Part shown: one piece after another, positions 38,723 through 47,840 of the stretch | How positions within the stretch are numbered: the stretch's first letter is position 1 | How the letters are laid out: the number at the start of each line of letters is the position of its first letter | Origin: DSWT01 sp035415725 | GTDB lineage: Bacteria > Chloroflexota > Anaerolineae > B4-G1 > SLSP01 | Direction: 5' to 3' | DNA length: 64,000 bases | Assembly: GCA_035415725.1 (NCBI GenBank) | Contig: DAOOGN010000005.1 | Coordinates: 11,853 to 75,852, forward strand | Translations under genes and position numbers: made by a program | The notes under the pieces: generated by a model | The model's input: only the letters and a program-made list of their open reading frames with translations | Database searches by the model: none | Told to the model about the DNA's origin: nothing

Positions 38723-41533
38723 CTATGGCGAAGGGCAGCGTGTGACCGCGATGTCGTTGTTTTCGAACAAAAACACCGGTGATATTTGCATGCGCGCCGT
38801 GCACGCCAGCGGTTGCCGGCTATGGGCAATGTAGACACGTCCTACGTCGATGGTCGGTAATTGGTTGCCCTGCACCGTCAGACCCACCTGAGCGTAATAG
38901 ATGCTGACATACGCCAGATGCGCATTCGCCTCAGGTCCAATGTCAATGCCGGGCCAATCGCTGCTGCCGGGATTGAGCAGTCGGTTATTCGTGTCGCCCG
39001 CCGTGTCATCATGCAACGAGGTAAAAACGATCTCCTGGTTGGAGTGTCCTAGCGCGTTGAGATGGCCGAGCACCGTCAGCTTCCCGGCGGCGTCAGCCTT
39101 GATGACCACGCCCGGGTCGATTTTCAGGACGGCGTTGGGCGCCACCGTTACTTCCCCTTCGAGGACACGCACAACCTGATCCATTGCTCTCCCCAACAAC
39201 GCCCAACTCTGGTCGGTTTTAATCGTACCGGTCAAGACGGCGATGCCCCTGATGCCGTTTCCCTCGAACTGTATGGTTTGCAACATGGGGGATGAGGCGG
39301 GGGTCATCTGCAAGCCGGCACCCGACGTGGCGTAGAGCTGGACGTTAGCCAGCTTGGGCGCGGCATCCACCAATGTGACCGGCGCGTAGCGCACCATCAC
39401 GTTTTGCAGGTCCGTCGTGGCGTCTACGCCCTCCAGGCGGATTCCTCCCCAGGCGCGGCTATCCTGGGCAGTGGTAACGCCATCGATGTCTCCGCCGTAC
39501 TCGTCATCATGCACCGATGTAAAGATGATTTTTTCCTCCGGTGTGGCGCCTCCCACCGCCGACAAGGCGCCCTTGACAACCAGCCCCCCCGCCGCGGTAA
39601 ATTTGACCACCACCCCCGGTTGGATGGTCAACTTGGCGTGGGGACCCACGGTTATTGTGCCGTGGACCACGCGCGCGAGCGGAACGTCCCCACCGAGTTT
39701 GTCCCACGTCCATTCTTCCTCACCGGTGATGGTCATACTGCCGTAAATTTCCAGGGCATCGCCCGAACGATTGCCGGTCAAGGTCAAAGTATTGATGAGG
39801 GGAAAAGAGAGGGGGTCAGAACTCAACGGATAGCCGGCGCTGTCGGAAATCGTCACCTGCGTTAGCTCCGGCGAACTGGCTTTGATGAGAATCGCGGCGG
39901 TTTCATGTCCTCCATAGCGGACGGTGGTATGGCGCAGGTACGATTTGGCGCTGCTTTCGTAGAAAGTCAGGCTGCCCCAATCGCCGGGATGAGGGTCGAT
40001 AGCTTCCCGGTAGGTGTTTCCTCCTACCTCGGCACGGCTATCGTAGATCGAGGTAAACTGCACGCCGTCGGCCTGTAACAGACCGCGCACCCAAATCCCC
40101 GGCAGTTGTCCCCGCGGTCTCTGCCAGAATTTCACGATGGCGCCGGGCTGAATGTCCAGTGTCGCCTCTTCATCCACCCACACCGGACCGGAGACGACGT
40201 ATACGAAATCCGTTGGGGGCCACACGATGCTCGCTGCCTCCAAGGTGCCGGAGCGGATTTCAATGCCGTTGACGGGATTGTCAGACAGATTCACGTTCTG
40301 CGCTAGAGTCGGCAGGGCGCTGCCGTCGGAGCTGATGGCGAAGAGCGCGCTGTTCGCTATTGTAAAGTCGGAGAGCAGAGGGACGCTGTTGAACAGGTAG
40401 AGTGCGCGTTCCCCGGCATAGTCGATCCGTGCGAAGTTGAACACGGAAGCCGCGTGCGGGTTGTAGAGGCGGATGCCCTCCCATCCGCCCGGCGTCTTCT
40501 CATGAGCCGTAAAGGTGATCGGCGCGTCCTCGTCACCGCAGGCGTACAGCACACCATACACCTCGATCGTTGTCCCCGGAGAAAAAATCAATGTCGCGCC
40601 GGGGGAGATGAACAGCCGCCGTTCCTCCGGCACAACCAACGTTTCCGTAATCATCGCCTGTGTGCCGCTGAAAATCGTATCGGCGGTCAACGCACCCCCC
40701 AATGTCTCGGCCGGGGTAAAGGCAGTCAGGTCAAGGTCACGACAGGCCTTCAACGTTGACCGTGCTGTCTGCGGCATTGCCACCGGAATGACCGGTAGGG
40801 CACCGGGACGTTCGCGCAGAAACAGCACGCCCAATGCAATCAGGAGCGGCAATTCGATCAGACCTAAAAGGCTAAAAAACACCCGCCGGTCGAACAGGCG
40901 GAACCTGGACGGGGGAGCCGAAGTTGGTGTTGGCGTTGGTGCGGCTGCGGTCTCTTCTGCCGTTGCTTCCATGAAAGGAGAGGCGTAGGGCGCTGGCGAC
41001 GTGGGGAGAGAACTTCCCTCAGGAGACGTCGCTGTTGTCGGCACAGAAAATCCCTGCATGCGCATCCGTCGCGCTCGCTGTAAAAAGCTCTCCGGTGCCG
41101 TCTCCGTCTCCGGCATGGACGGCGGTTCCGTGGCCGGCGGCGTCTCTTCCGCCCCTGCTGAAGATGCGGCAACGGTCGGCGCGGCCTCGAACAAGGTCTC
41201 TCTGCTCAATGGCTGTGCAGGGATGAAAGGTGGCGGCGCCGACTCGGGCGCCGCTTCTGGCGTCACGACGACGACGCCCCCCGGCTCAGGCAGAGGACGA
41301 CCGGCACGCAGTGCTTCCATGCCTTCCAGGGCATCCCGGTTGTTGGGGTTGATACGCAGTACTTGACGCAAACAGTCGAGTTGTCGTTGGGGATCATCGA
41401 GCGCCTGGGCCAGCCACAACCAGGCCAGTTCGTCGTGTGGATTCTGACGGACAAGTTGAAGGAGAGAGCGCCGGGCGTCATCGTAAAACCCGGAGCGGAC
41501 ATTTTCAATTGCCTGGTCAAGCTGCGTCTTCAT
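38723..41533 (-). CDS. TPR/membrane/parallel beta-helix protein, surface-exposed
   Basis: 936 residues from the chosen ATG at 41533 (MKTQLDQAIENV), which has ggggcagcg upstream; the frame extends to 41758 only as a shadow of the radical SAM gene. Residues 1-75 are TPR-like (YDDARRSLLQLVRQNPHDELAWLWLAQAL). A Pro/Thr/Ala-rich linker follows, then one transmembrane helix (~250-272, SLLGLIELPLLIALGVLFL). The ~640-residue remainder has at least four long repeats of the form 'ATLDIQPGAIVKFW...LxVxGxLxAxG...IxFTSxHDD', as in right-handed parallel beta-helix domains. Predicted topology is TPR inside, beta-helix outside. Function unknown; adhesion or polysaccharide contact is plausible. Confidence 0.75.
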   Translation of the reverse strand: MKTQLDQAIENVRSGFYDDARRSLLQLVRQNPHDELAWLWLAQALDDPQRQLDCLRQVLRINPNNRDALEGMEALRAGRPLPEPGGVVVVTPEAAPESAPPPFIPAQPLSRETLFEAAPTVAASSAGAEETPPATEPPSMPETETAPESFLQRARRMRMQGFSVPTTATSPEGSSLPTSPAPYASPFMEATAEETAAAPTPTPTSAPPSRFRLFDRRVFFSLLGLIELPLLIALGVLFLRERPGALPVIPVAMPQTARSTLKACRDLDLTAFTPAETLGGALTADTIFSGTQAMITETLVVPEERRLFISPGATLIFSPGTTIEVYGVLYACGDEDAPITFTAHEKTPGGWEGIRLYNPHAASVFNFARIDYAGERALYLFNSVPLLSDFTIANSALFAISSDGSALPTLAQNVNLSDNPVNGIEIRSGTLEAASIVWPPTDFVYVVSGPVWVDEEATLDIQPGAIVKFWQRPRGQLPGIWVRGLLQADGVQFTSIYDSRAEVGGNTYREAIDPHPGDWGSLTFYESSAKSYLRHTTVRYGGHETAAILIKASSPELTQVTISDSAGYPLSSDPLSFPLINTLTLTGNRSGDALEIYGSMTITGEEEWTWDKLGGDVPLARVVHGTITVGPHAKLTIQPGVVVKFTAAGGLVVKGALSAVGGATPEEKIIFTSVHDDEYGGDIDGVTTAQDSRAWGGIRLEGVDATTDLQNVMVRYAPVTLVDAAPKLANVQLYATSGAGLQMTPASSPMLQTIQFEGNGIRGIAVLTGTIKTDQSWALLGRAMDQVVRVLEGEVTVAPNAVLKIDPGVVIKADAAGKLTVLGHLNALGHSNQEIVFTSLHDDTAGDTNNRLLNPGSSDWPGIDIGPEANAHLAYVSIYYAQVGLTVQGNQLPTIDVGRVYIAHSRQPLACTARMQISPVFLFENNDIAVTRCPSP

Positions 41534-41555
41534 CGCTGCCCCTTTCGCTGCCCCT

Positions 41556-43094
41556 TTACCAACTCGGAGGAATCGGCCACCAGGTCGCCTCGTGTCCTTT
41601 GGCCGCTGCATCCCACGCATCGGCCATCGCTTCAACGGAGCGCTTTGCCGGCGGCAAGAGATCAAAGCCACGCCATTCGCCCGTGCGCGCGCCGGGCAGT
41701 TGTAGCTGGGTGTTGCGGCAATACTCGTACCAGTCTTTGAAGGTATGCCACTGCACATTGACCCCGTAACGGCCCGCTCGCTGTTCCATCGGCGACATAG
41801 GCTCGACGGTGTGACATGAATTCAAGATTTTCAGTTTGGAATGAGGATACATATCGTAGATGCTCTGCGCCAGTTGGATGGACTCCTGCGCCGCTTCCGC
41901 GTCCTCCCCCGGCAGGTTCAATGAGAAGTAGACGATGATGGGAACGTTATAGAGGTTGACCTCATCGAGGGCGTTCATCAGTTGAGCGTCATTGTAGCGT
42001 TTTCCATTCAACCGCCGCACCCGTTCTGACCCGGAATAGGGATTCAAAGCCACACTTGAATGTTGCATATCGGCCGCACGGACAAACTCCTTGATGAAGC
42101 CCGGCGGCGGGAGTTGAAAGAACTCGTTATAGAGGCCGATTTTAATTTGCTCCTTGCGCAGCGTGCGGAAGAGCGGCCGCCAATAGGATTCACCCAGCGC
42201 CGCGAGGTCGTAGGAGAAGCACACCTGAATCACCTGATGCTCGATCAAGTGCTTGATCTCGTTCACAATCGTCTCCACCGGCACCGGCACAACACCCTCG
42301 CGCCCGGCGATAGCCTTGTGCGCGCTTTTCGCTCCTCCGCAATACGAGCATTCGAAGTCGCAGCCACGCGCCGTCGTGATCCACCGTCCACGATACCGAC
42401 TGATGTCCGCTCCTTCTTGAGCCTGACGGGCCAGATCCATGTCGACGACCAGATACTCGTGAACGAAGTATTCGTCCTGGTGTTCCAACCATTCCAGGTC
42501 CACAAAATTGAAGTCCGTGAAATCTTCAGGCCGTGCACAGTATGTCCTGGGGTTTTCCATCACCTGCCCACGGAGACGATACGTCAGGTTGGGCACGGTG
42601 GAGAGATCGGGCATCACTCCCCGCTCCACTTGCATCAGTGTCTGCGCCAGCGCCAATAGTGGTCGCTCGGCATCTCCGCGCACGACAAAATCGACGACAG
42701 GGATATCTTTGATAATCTCGCCGGCAAAAGCCGAGGATGTCAATCCGCCGAGAATAACCCAGGCGTCGGGGATAACCTGCTTCACGACCTGGGCGACGTT
42801 GATCGCGCCATAACTGTGTTCGTACCAGTGCAGGTCGATGAGCACCATCCGCGCCTCCCGGCGATCATGCAGCCACTTCCGCAAGTCGAAGCCACTGTCG
42901 AGTTTTTTTTCCAGCGGGAAGTTGATACCGGCGACAGGGATGCCGTTATCACAGAGCAAATTGAGCAGCGCGGGCACGCCCATCGGAATCAAGCCATAGG
43001 GGCGGCCAAATCTATGTCGCGCCGGCGTGTCATAAAGATCAACGGCCTGTTTGGCCGGGTGAATGTACAAAGCAGCGGGAACTCTATCCACCAT
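41556..43094 (-). CDS. B12-binding-domain radical SAM protein
   Basis: A 512-residue enzyme with an N-terminal cobalamin-binding-like Rossmann domain (~1-190; VILGGLTSSAFAGEI). A radical SAM core follows with the cluster-binding CxxxCxxC in ARGCDFECSYCGG (~245-253). The SAM-contact and barrel strands (SSVALNPYSGSERVRRLNG, NVPIIVYFSLNLPGEDAEA) follow. The classical DxHxxG cobalamin motif is not obvious, so cofactor use is uncertain. Related to families of unknown substrate, including one I recall as Ta0216-like. The ATG at 43094 follows aggagg. First gene of a five-gene minus-strand run. Confidence 0.82.
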   Translation of the reverse strand: MVDRVPAALYIHPAKQAVDLYDTPARHRFGRPYGLIPMGVPALLNLLCDNGIPVAGINFPLEKKLDSGFDLRKWLHDRREARMVLIDLHWYEHSYGAINVAQVVKQVIPDAWVILGGLTSSAFAGEIIKDIPVVDFVVRGDAERPLLALAQTLMQVERGVMPDLSTVPNLTYRLRGQVMENPRTYCARPEDFTDFNFVDLEWLEHQDEYFVHEYLVVDMDLARQAQEGADISRYRGRWITTARGCDFECSYCGGAKSAHKAIAGREGVVPVPVETIVNEIKHLIEHQVIQVCFSYDLAALGESYWRPLFRTLRKEQIKIGLYNEFFQLPPPGFIKEFVRAADMQHSSVALNPYSGSERVRRLNGKRYNDAQLMNALDEVNLYNVPIIVYFSLNLPGEDAEAAQESIQLAQSIYDMYPHSKLKILNSCHTVEPMSPMEQRAGRYGVNVQWHTFKDWYEYCRNTQLQLPGARTGEWRGFDLLPPAKRSVEAMADAWDAAAKGHEATWWPIPPSW

Positions 43095-43132
43095 ATCCTC
43101 CTCTAAAAATAGCCCCGGAGCACAGGTCCTGT

Positions 43133-43300
43133 TATTTATTCAGGCTTGTCAATCTGACGAAATAACTTATTTCCTATAGCAGGTCTTGCACGGATTTTGG
43201 TATACCAGGCGCTCTTGGATGACGAGATACTCATGTCTCTATAAGCCCCATTCCCTCTTCCCCGCTGGCGGGGGAGAAAGGGGGTGGGGGAATGATTTGC
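43133..43300 (+). repeat. family R repeat, right-truncated copy
   Basis: Carries the left half of family R (ttattcaggcttgtcaatctgacg, ttttggtataccaggcgctcttg, tctataagcccc and the gggggagaaaggggg tract) but not the right end. It fills most of the gap between the radical SAM promoter and the Opp operon end. The rest of the gap (43301-43437) shows nothing assignable. Confidence 0.65.
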
Positions 43301-43437
43301 ATAAGCCCCAGCTTTACAGACAAGACACTGCAAAGCGCCACACGCCTTGCAGTGTCTTCAATACTACCAGACTACCAGCATTTCTCTCGGCCACAGCCGA
43401 TTTACGCCCGCCTGGAGACTCTCTGCCAACAGGTTGG

Positions 43438-44451
43438 TTACGCTTCAGGAAAGACTCTGCTTAACTCCTCGCGCGATAGAACTTCATGGTCACGATACAG
43501 GTAGCAAGCCGCCGCCCGGTCGTGCTCCACCATGAAAAGTTCCGGCGCCTTAGTGTCGCAGATATCAAATTTATAAGGACACCGTGGCGCAAACTTGCAG
43601 CCTGTAATGGCCTTAAAGGCCACCTGACTTTTTTGAATCATATCCTCGGCGCCACCCCACGGAAGGTCGGGGTTAGGCCAGGGAATCGACGCGACTAAGA
43701 GCTTGGTATACGGATGCTGCGGGTTGCGGATGATCGTATCTACATTGCCCACTTCCATCACCGAGCCGCGGTACAGGATGATAATGTAATCGCTGATGTG
43801 GTAGGCCGTCGTCAGATCATGCGTGATGTAGAAGATCGGAACGCCGAAGTCGCGGTTCAAGCTGCGCAGCGCTTTGAGGATCGTTGAACGCAGTGAGGCG
43901 TCGACCATGGAAACCGGCTCGTCGGTAATCAACAGCTTCGGTTTCAACAACAGCGCGCGCGCCACAGCGATGCGCTGGCGCTGCCCACCGCTCAACTGGT
44001 GGGGATAACGCCCCAGCGTCTCTTCCGGGCGCAGGCCGACCCGCTCCAGCGCCTCCTCCATCAACTCACGAGACTCAGCCCCGGACTTGGCGAGCTTGAA
44101 GTTTTTAATCGGGATGCTCAACAGGTTGTCAACCTTGTAGAAGGGGTTGTAAACGGCGAAGGGGTCCTGAAAGATAGCCTGAATCTCGCGCCGGTATTGA
44201 AACATGGTCGCCCTGTCTAACGCGCTCAGGGGTTGCCCGCGGAACAGGACCTGGCCTATCGTCGGCTGGTAGAAACCCAGCATGAGCATACCCATGGTCG
44301 TTTTACCGCTGCCGCTTTCACCGGCAATGGTGATGATCTTGGGAAAATTTTCCTGGACGGCGAAGGTCATATCCTCCAGTGCCACCGTAAAATCTTTTTT
44401 GCCACCGAAAATCTTGGTTACGTTCTTCAGTTCAATTAAGGGTGTGCTCAT
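43438..44451 (-). CDS. oligopeptide/oligosaccharide ABC transporter ATP-binding protein (OppF/DppF)
   Basis: A 337-residue ATPase that powers the importer. Walker A is GESGSGKTTM (~40), the signature LSGGQRQRIAVARAL, and Walker B LLITDEPVSMVDAS. The C-terminal oligopeptide-type extension carries cysteines (CKFAPRCPYKFDICDTKAPE) like those of Opp/Dpp ATPases that can hold an iron-sulfur cluster. Last gene of the operon. Confidence 0.9.
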   Translation of the reverse strand: MSTPLIELKNVTKIFGGKKDFTVALEDMTFAVQENFPKIITIAGESGSGKTTMGMLMLGFYQPTIGQVLFRGQPLSALDRATMFQYRREIQAIFQDPFAVYNPFYKVDNLLSIPIKNFKLAKSGAESRELMEEALERVGLRPEETLGRYPHQLSGGQRQRIAVARALLLKPKLLITDEPVSMVDASLRSTILKALRSLNRDFGVPIFYITHDLTTAYHISDYIIILYRGSVMEVGNVDTIIRNPQHPYTKLLVASIPWPNPDLPWGGAEDMIQKSQVAFKAITGCKFAPRCPYKFDICDTKAPELFMVEHDRAAACYLYRDHEVLSREELSRVFPEA

Positions 44452-44464
44452 AGTTCATCCCGTC

Positions 44465-45430
44465 CTATGCGGTATTAAGGTGGCACGCAACCCAGCGTCC
44501 TGACTCTACTTCAGTGAACGGCGGGGTTGTCTTTTCACAAAGATCCCAGGCTTTGGGGCAGCGGGGGTGGAAAACGCATCCTGTCGGCGGATTCAGCAAG
44601 GAAGGAGTAATCCCCGGAATGCCACTAAACACACCCTTGTTTTCCAATACCGGCAGACTTTTGATCAGCAGCTCGGTATAAGGATGGAGAGGATGGCGGA
44701 ACATGGCGCGCGTCTCACCGATCTCCATCAGCTTGCCGGCGTACATCACGGCGAGCCGGTCCACCGTCTGCGCCATCAGCCCCATATCGTGGCCGATCAG
44801 GATCACCGATAATCCCAACCTCTGTTGCAGACGGTTGATCGTCTCCATCACCTGGCGTTGGATTACGACATCCAGGGCACTGGTAGGCTCATCGGCGATG
44901 ATCAGATCAGGCTCCATCGAGATAGACTGGGCGACCGTCACCCGCTGCTGCATCCCCCCGCTCAACTCGTGAGGGTACATTTTCGCCACCTTGGGGGCCA
45001 GGTCGACCATCTCCAGCAATGCGCCGACGCGCTTCTCACGCTCCTCCTTGGTCATGATGACATTGTGATCGAGCATCCCATCCACCAACTGCTTGTCGAT
45101 GCGCATCACCGGATTCAATGAGTTCATCGCTCCCTGAGGGATCATGGCCAGCCGGCTCAACTTGATCTGACGCATCTGCTCTTCGGACAGCTTAATCAAA
45201 TCGGTGCCGTCCAGGAGCATTTGCCCGCCCACGATCTTGCCGGGCGGTTTGATCATCCGCATCAATGCCAATGCCATCGTGGACTTGCCCGAGCCGGATT
45301 CTCCCACCAGTCCCATCTTCACGCCGAGCTCCATGTTAAAACTGATGTCATCGACGGCCTTGACAGCTCCTTGTTCGACGTAGTAGTAAACTTTCAAGTT
45401 CTTGATTTGCAGCAGCGGCGTCGCACTCAT
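44465..45430 (-). CDS. oligopeptide/oligosaccharide ABC transporter ATP-binding protein (OppD/DppD)
   Basis: A 321-residue partner ATPase. Walker A is GESGSGKSTMALALM, the signature LSGGMQQRVTVAQS, and Walker B LIIADEPTSALD. The C-terminal CVFHPRCPKAWDLCEK motif is the Opp-type cysteine cluster. The start ATG overlaps the permease stop (ATGA), showing tight translational coupling. Confidence 0.9.
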   Translation of the reverse strand: MSATPLLQIKNLKVYYYVEQGAVKAVDDISFNMELGVKMGLVGESGSGKSTMALALMRMIKPPGKIVGGQMLLDGTDLIKLSEEQMRQIKLSRLAMIPQGAMNSLNPVMRIDKQLVDGMLDHNVIMTKEEREKRVGALLEMVDLAPKVAKMYPHELSGGMQQRVTVAQSISMEPDLIIADEPTSALDVVIQRQVMETINRLQQRLGLSVILIGHDMGLMAQTVDRLAVMYAGKLMEIGETRAMFRHPLHPYTELLIKSLPVLENKGVFSGIPGITPSLLNPPTGCVFHPRCPKAWDLCEKTTPPFTEVESGRWVACHLNTA

Positions 45431-46299
45431 ACAGTCCTCCGCGTCCGCGGATTGGCGAACTCATCCAGTCCGATAGAGATAAGCAAAAAGGCGATGAAGA
45501 TCGCCGCAATCATGATCACCGGTTCGATGATCCACCACCAGTAGCCCTGCAAAAAAGCGTTATAGTACCGCAGCCAGTAGATCGTCATCCCCAAAGACGG
45601 TTCCCGCAAGTTGCCGATGCCCAACGTTTGCAGTCCCAACGAACCCAGGACGCCGCCGTTGACCGCGCCCGCCAGGCTGATGGCGAGATACGGCAGCAGG
45701 TTGGGCATCAATTCTTTAACAATGATCTCCATGCCGCTCATCCCCGACAACTTCGCCATCATCACGAAGGCGCGCTCACGCATACTCATGACCTGCGCGC
45801 GGATCGCGCGCGTCGGCTGCACCCAGGCGACGAGCGAGAGGATCAGGGCCATTTGCAAGATCGACATTTCTTCAGGATTGGGTACCGAGGAGGCAATCGT
45901 GACCAACAAAAGGAAAGAGGGAATCGTCATTAACACATCTACCAGGAACTTGATGATCGTGTCGAAGAGGCCGCCAAAGTACCCCGTCATAAAACCCAAC
46001 ACCGTTCCTACGCCCAGACCGATGCAACCGGCAATCAAACCGATCGAGAGGGTCATCTGCGTGCCGTAAATGAGGGTAGGAAGCAGGTCACGGCCTACAG
46101 AATCCGTGCCGAAGGGATGCTCTGCCGAGGGCGGTTGCTTGGGCGTCGTAGAGAGCGGGTAGGCTCCCTCTTTGGGGACGAAGAGTCCCGCCACCGTCGA
46201 AAAAAGCAACAGCAACAGAAGAATCACCAGTCCGCCGCCAAGGGCCGGGTTGCGGCGAACGTATTTTAGGAAACCCTTGAAACCCTGGCTTTTCTGCAT
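45427..46299 (-). CDS. ABC transporter permease (OppC/DppC)
   Basis: A 290-residue inner-membrane permease with a characteristic N-terminal helix, then HPFGTDSVGRDLLPTLIYGTQ and the EAA-loop region (SGMSGMEIIVKELMPNLLPYLAISLAGAVNGG). About six helices. The ATG at 46299 follows aggagg. Confidence 0.9.
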   Translation of the reverse strand: MQKSQGFKGFLKYVRRNPALGGGLVILLLLLLFSTVAGLFVPKEGAYPLSTTPKQPPSAEHPFGTDSVGRDLLPTLIYGTQMTLSIGLIAGCIGLGVGTVLGFMTGYFGGLFDTIIKFLVDVLMTIPSFLLLVTIASSVPNPEEMSILQMALILSLVAWVQPTRAIRAQVMSMRERAFVMMAKLSGMSGMEIIVKELMPNLLPYLAISLAGAVNGGVLGSLGLQTLGIGNLREPSLGMTIYWLRYYNAFLQGYWWWIIEPVIMIAAIFIAFLLISIGLDEFANPRTRRTV

Positions 46300-46302
46300 C
46301 GT

Positions 46303-47316
46303 CTAGCCTCCTGAGTACGAGATGCGCGGATCGAGGAAAGGATAGAGCAGATCCACGAAAAGGGTGGCGACGGCAATCCCTACCACCATGAAGAACACGA
46401 TGCCATAGATCACCGGATAATCGAGGGCCGCGATGGCGGCGCCCAAACGGTTGCCGATGCCCGGATAACTGAACATGGTCTCTACCAGCGTAGCGCCGGA
46501 CACGATCAGCCCTAACTGCATCGCCAGCGCCGTAACCTGGGGCAGCAACGTGTTACGCAACGCATAGCTGAAGAAGATGCGACTGCCTTTCAGTCCTTTC
46601 GCCTCGGCAAAGGTGATGTAGTCCGCTCCTTCCACGGTGACCATCATGGCGCGCATCCCCAGCGCCCAGCCGCCGACGGAGACCAGCAACATCGACAGGC
46701 CGGGGAGGATAGCGTGATGGACCACATCGAGCAGGAACTCCGTACTGGACCAGTCTTTTTCTATGGTCGCGGAAAAACCGCCGCGCAGGGGGAACGCTTT
46801 AAGTTTGAAAGCCAGGAAGTAAATGAGCACCAGCGCCAGGATGAAAGCCGGGATGGCCGAGAACATCGCCAGCGGCGGCATAAGCCATGAGAACCACTTC
46901 GATGTCTTGGACCATCCCACCAACGCCCCGACGACGGTGCCGATCAAAAACGCCAGAATGGTCGAGGTGGCGACAAAGCCCAGGGTCCAAAAGACCGTCT
47001 GACCAATAATATCACTGACCCGCTGGGGATAGTTGACAATGGAATAACCCAGGTCGAAGCGCATCATATTCCAGATATAGGTCAGATACTGCTGCCACAA
47101 CGGTTTATCGAGACCGTAGAGTTTCCTGAGAGAATCCCCAAACTCCGCCGCCCCCTCGGAGGTCAGCCCACCACTGGCAATCTTGCGATTGATCAGCTCG
47201 GTGACAGGATCACGTGGCGCCAACTTGGGAATCAGAAAATTAATCGTCGCCGCGGTAAAAAGCACTGCTACAAGGAAGCCGATTCGTTTGAGCACGTAAC
47301 TGAGTGGTATGCGCAT
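46303..47316 (-). CDS. ABC transporter permease (OppB/DppB)
   Basis: A 337-residue permease. The first helix (YVLKRIGFLVAVLFTAATINFLIPK), a large periplasmic loop and the EAA-type loop (FAEAKGLKGSRIFFSYALRNTLLPQVTALAMQLG) match OppB. It ends LLYPFLDPRISY, typical of the family. ATG at 47316 with gggagg upstream. Confidence 0.9.
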   Translation of the reverse strand: MRIPLSYVLKRIGFLVAVLFTAATINFLIPKLAPRDPVTELINRKIASGGLTSEGAAEFGDSLRKLYGLDKPLWQQYLTYIWNMMRFDLGYSIVNYPQRVSDIIGQTVFWTLGFVATSTILAFLIGTVVGALVGWSKTSKWFSWLMPPLAMFSAIPAFILALVLIYFLAFKLKAFPLRGGFSATIEKDWSSTEFLLDVVHHAILPGLSMLLVSVGGWALGMRAMMVTVEGADYITFAEAKGLKGSRIFFSYALRNTLLPQVTALAMQLGLIVSGATLVETMFSYPGIGNRLGAAIAALDYPVIYGIVFFMVVGIAVATLFVDLLYPFLDPRISYSGG

Positions 47317-47510
47317 AAAATGCCTCCCATTTTATCAAAAAACATCTCCCCCACCTGCCAAACTCGTGAAGCACACTCGCCAGGCGTAACTTACCTCGAA
47401 AATCTGGAGAGGACAGTGACCCGACGCCGATTTCCACCCCACGATCTGTCCGGAAGATGACGCCTCTGACCTCTCCAGATCTCCGCAGCCCTCAGAACCT
47501 ACCGAGAGAA

Positions 47511-47530
47511 TAGGACTTACATAAATTTCC
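47511..47530 (-). repeat. M-element end fragment
   Basis: TAGGACTTACATAAATTTCC matches the end of an M element (one base change), but the remaining ~104 bp are missing and family R begins directly after. Confidence 0.55.
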
Positions 47531-47531
47531 G

Positions 47532-47775
47532 GTATCTATTCAGGCCAGTAAACCCGACGAGGCCACTTATTCCCTATGCCAGGTTTGGCGTAGACTTTGG
47601 TATGCCAGGTGCTTCTGTATGACAAGATATTCGTGTTTCTATAAGCCCATTCCCCCTGCCCCCCTTCCCCAGGGAAGGGGGCAAAAGGGGGGATGAGAGG
47701 GTCATCGCCTATGGCCGAAGTGTCATCATTCCCAAAGTCCCGTTTGCAACCTGTTAAGGGCGGCTGAAGAGTTAC
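47532..47775 (+). repeat. family R repeat
   Basis: Begins gtatctattcaggcc and ends ggcggctgaagagttac, with the standard internal blocks (tttctataagccc, gggatgagagggtcatcgcc, cccaaagtcccgtttgc). No clear target duplication remains. Confidence 0.65.
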
Positions 47776-47840
47776 GTTTTCAGCTAGATGCGAAGACGCG
47801 GGGGGACCCGCCAGGCAGGCCCCCTCGCGTGCTTTCCATA

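Larger units (their letters stand above)
47317..47840. other. intergenic region between the binding protein and permease genes
   Basis: Within one transporter operon this 524-base gap is unusually long. It contains an M-element end (47511-47530) and a family R copy (47532-47775). 47317-47510 shows nothing I can assign. Confidence 0.6.

Noticed and set aside
41534..41758. N-terminal extension of the beta-helix protein
   Set aside because: These codons overlap the end of the radical SAM gene and are Arg/Pro-rich shadow sequence; the ATG at 41533 starts the TPR-like region.
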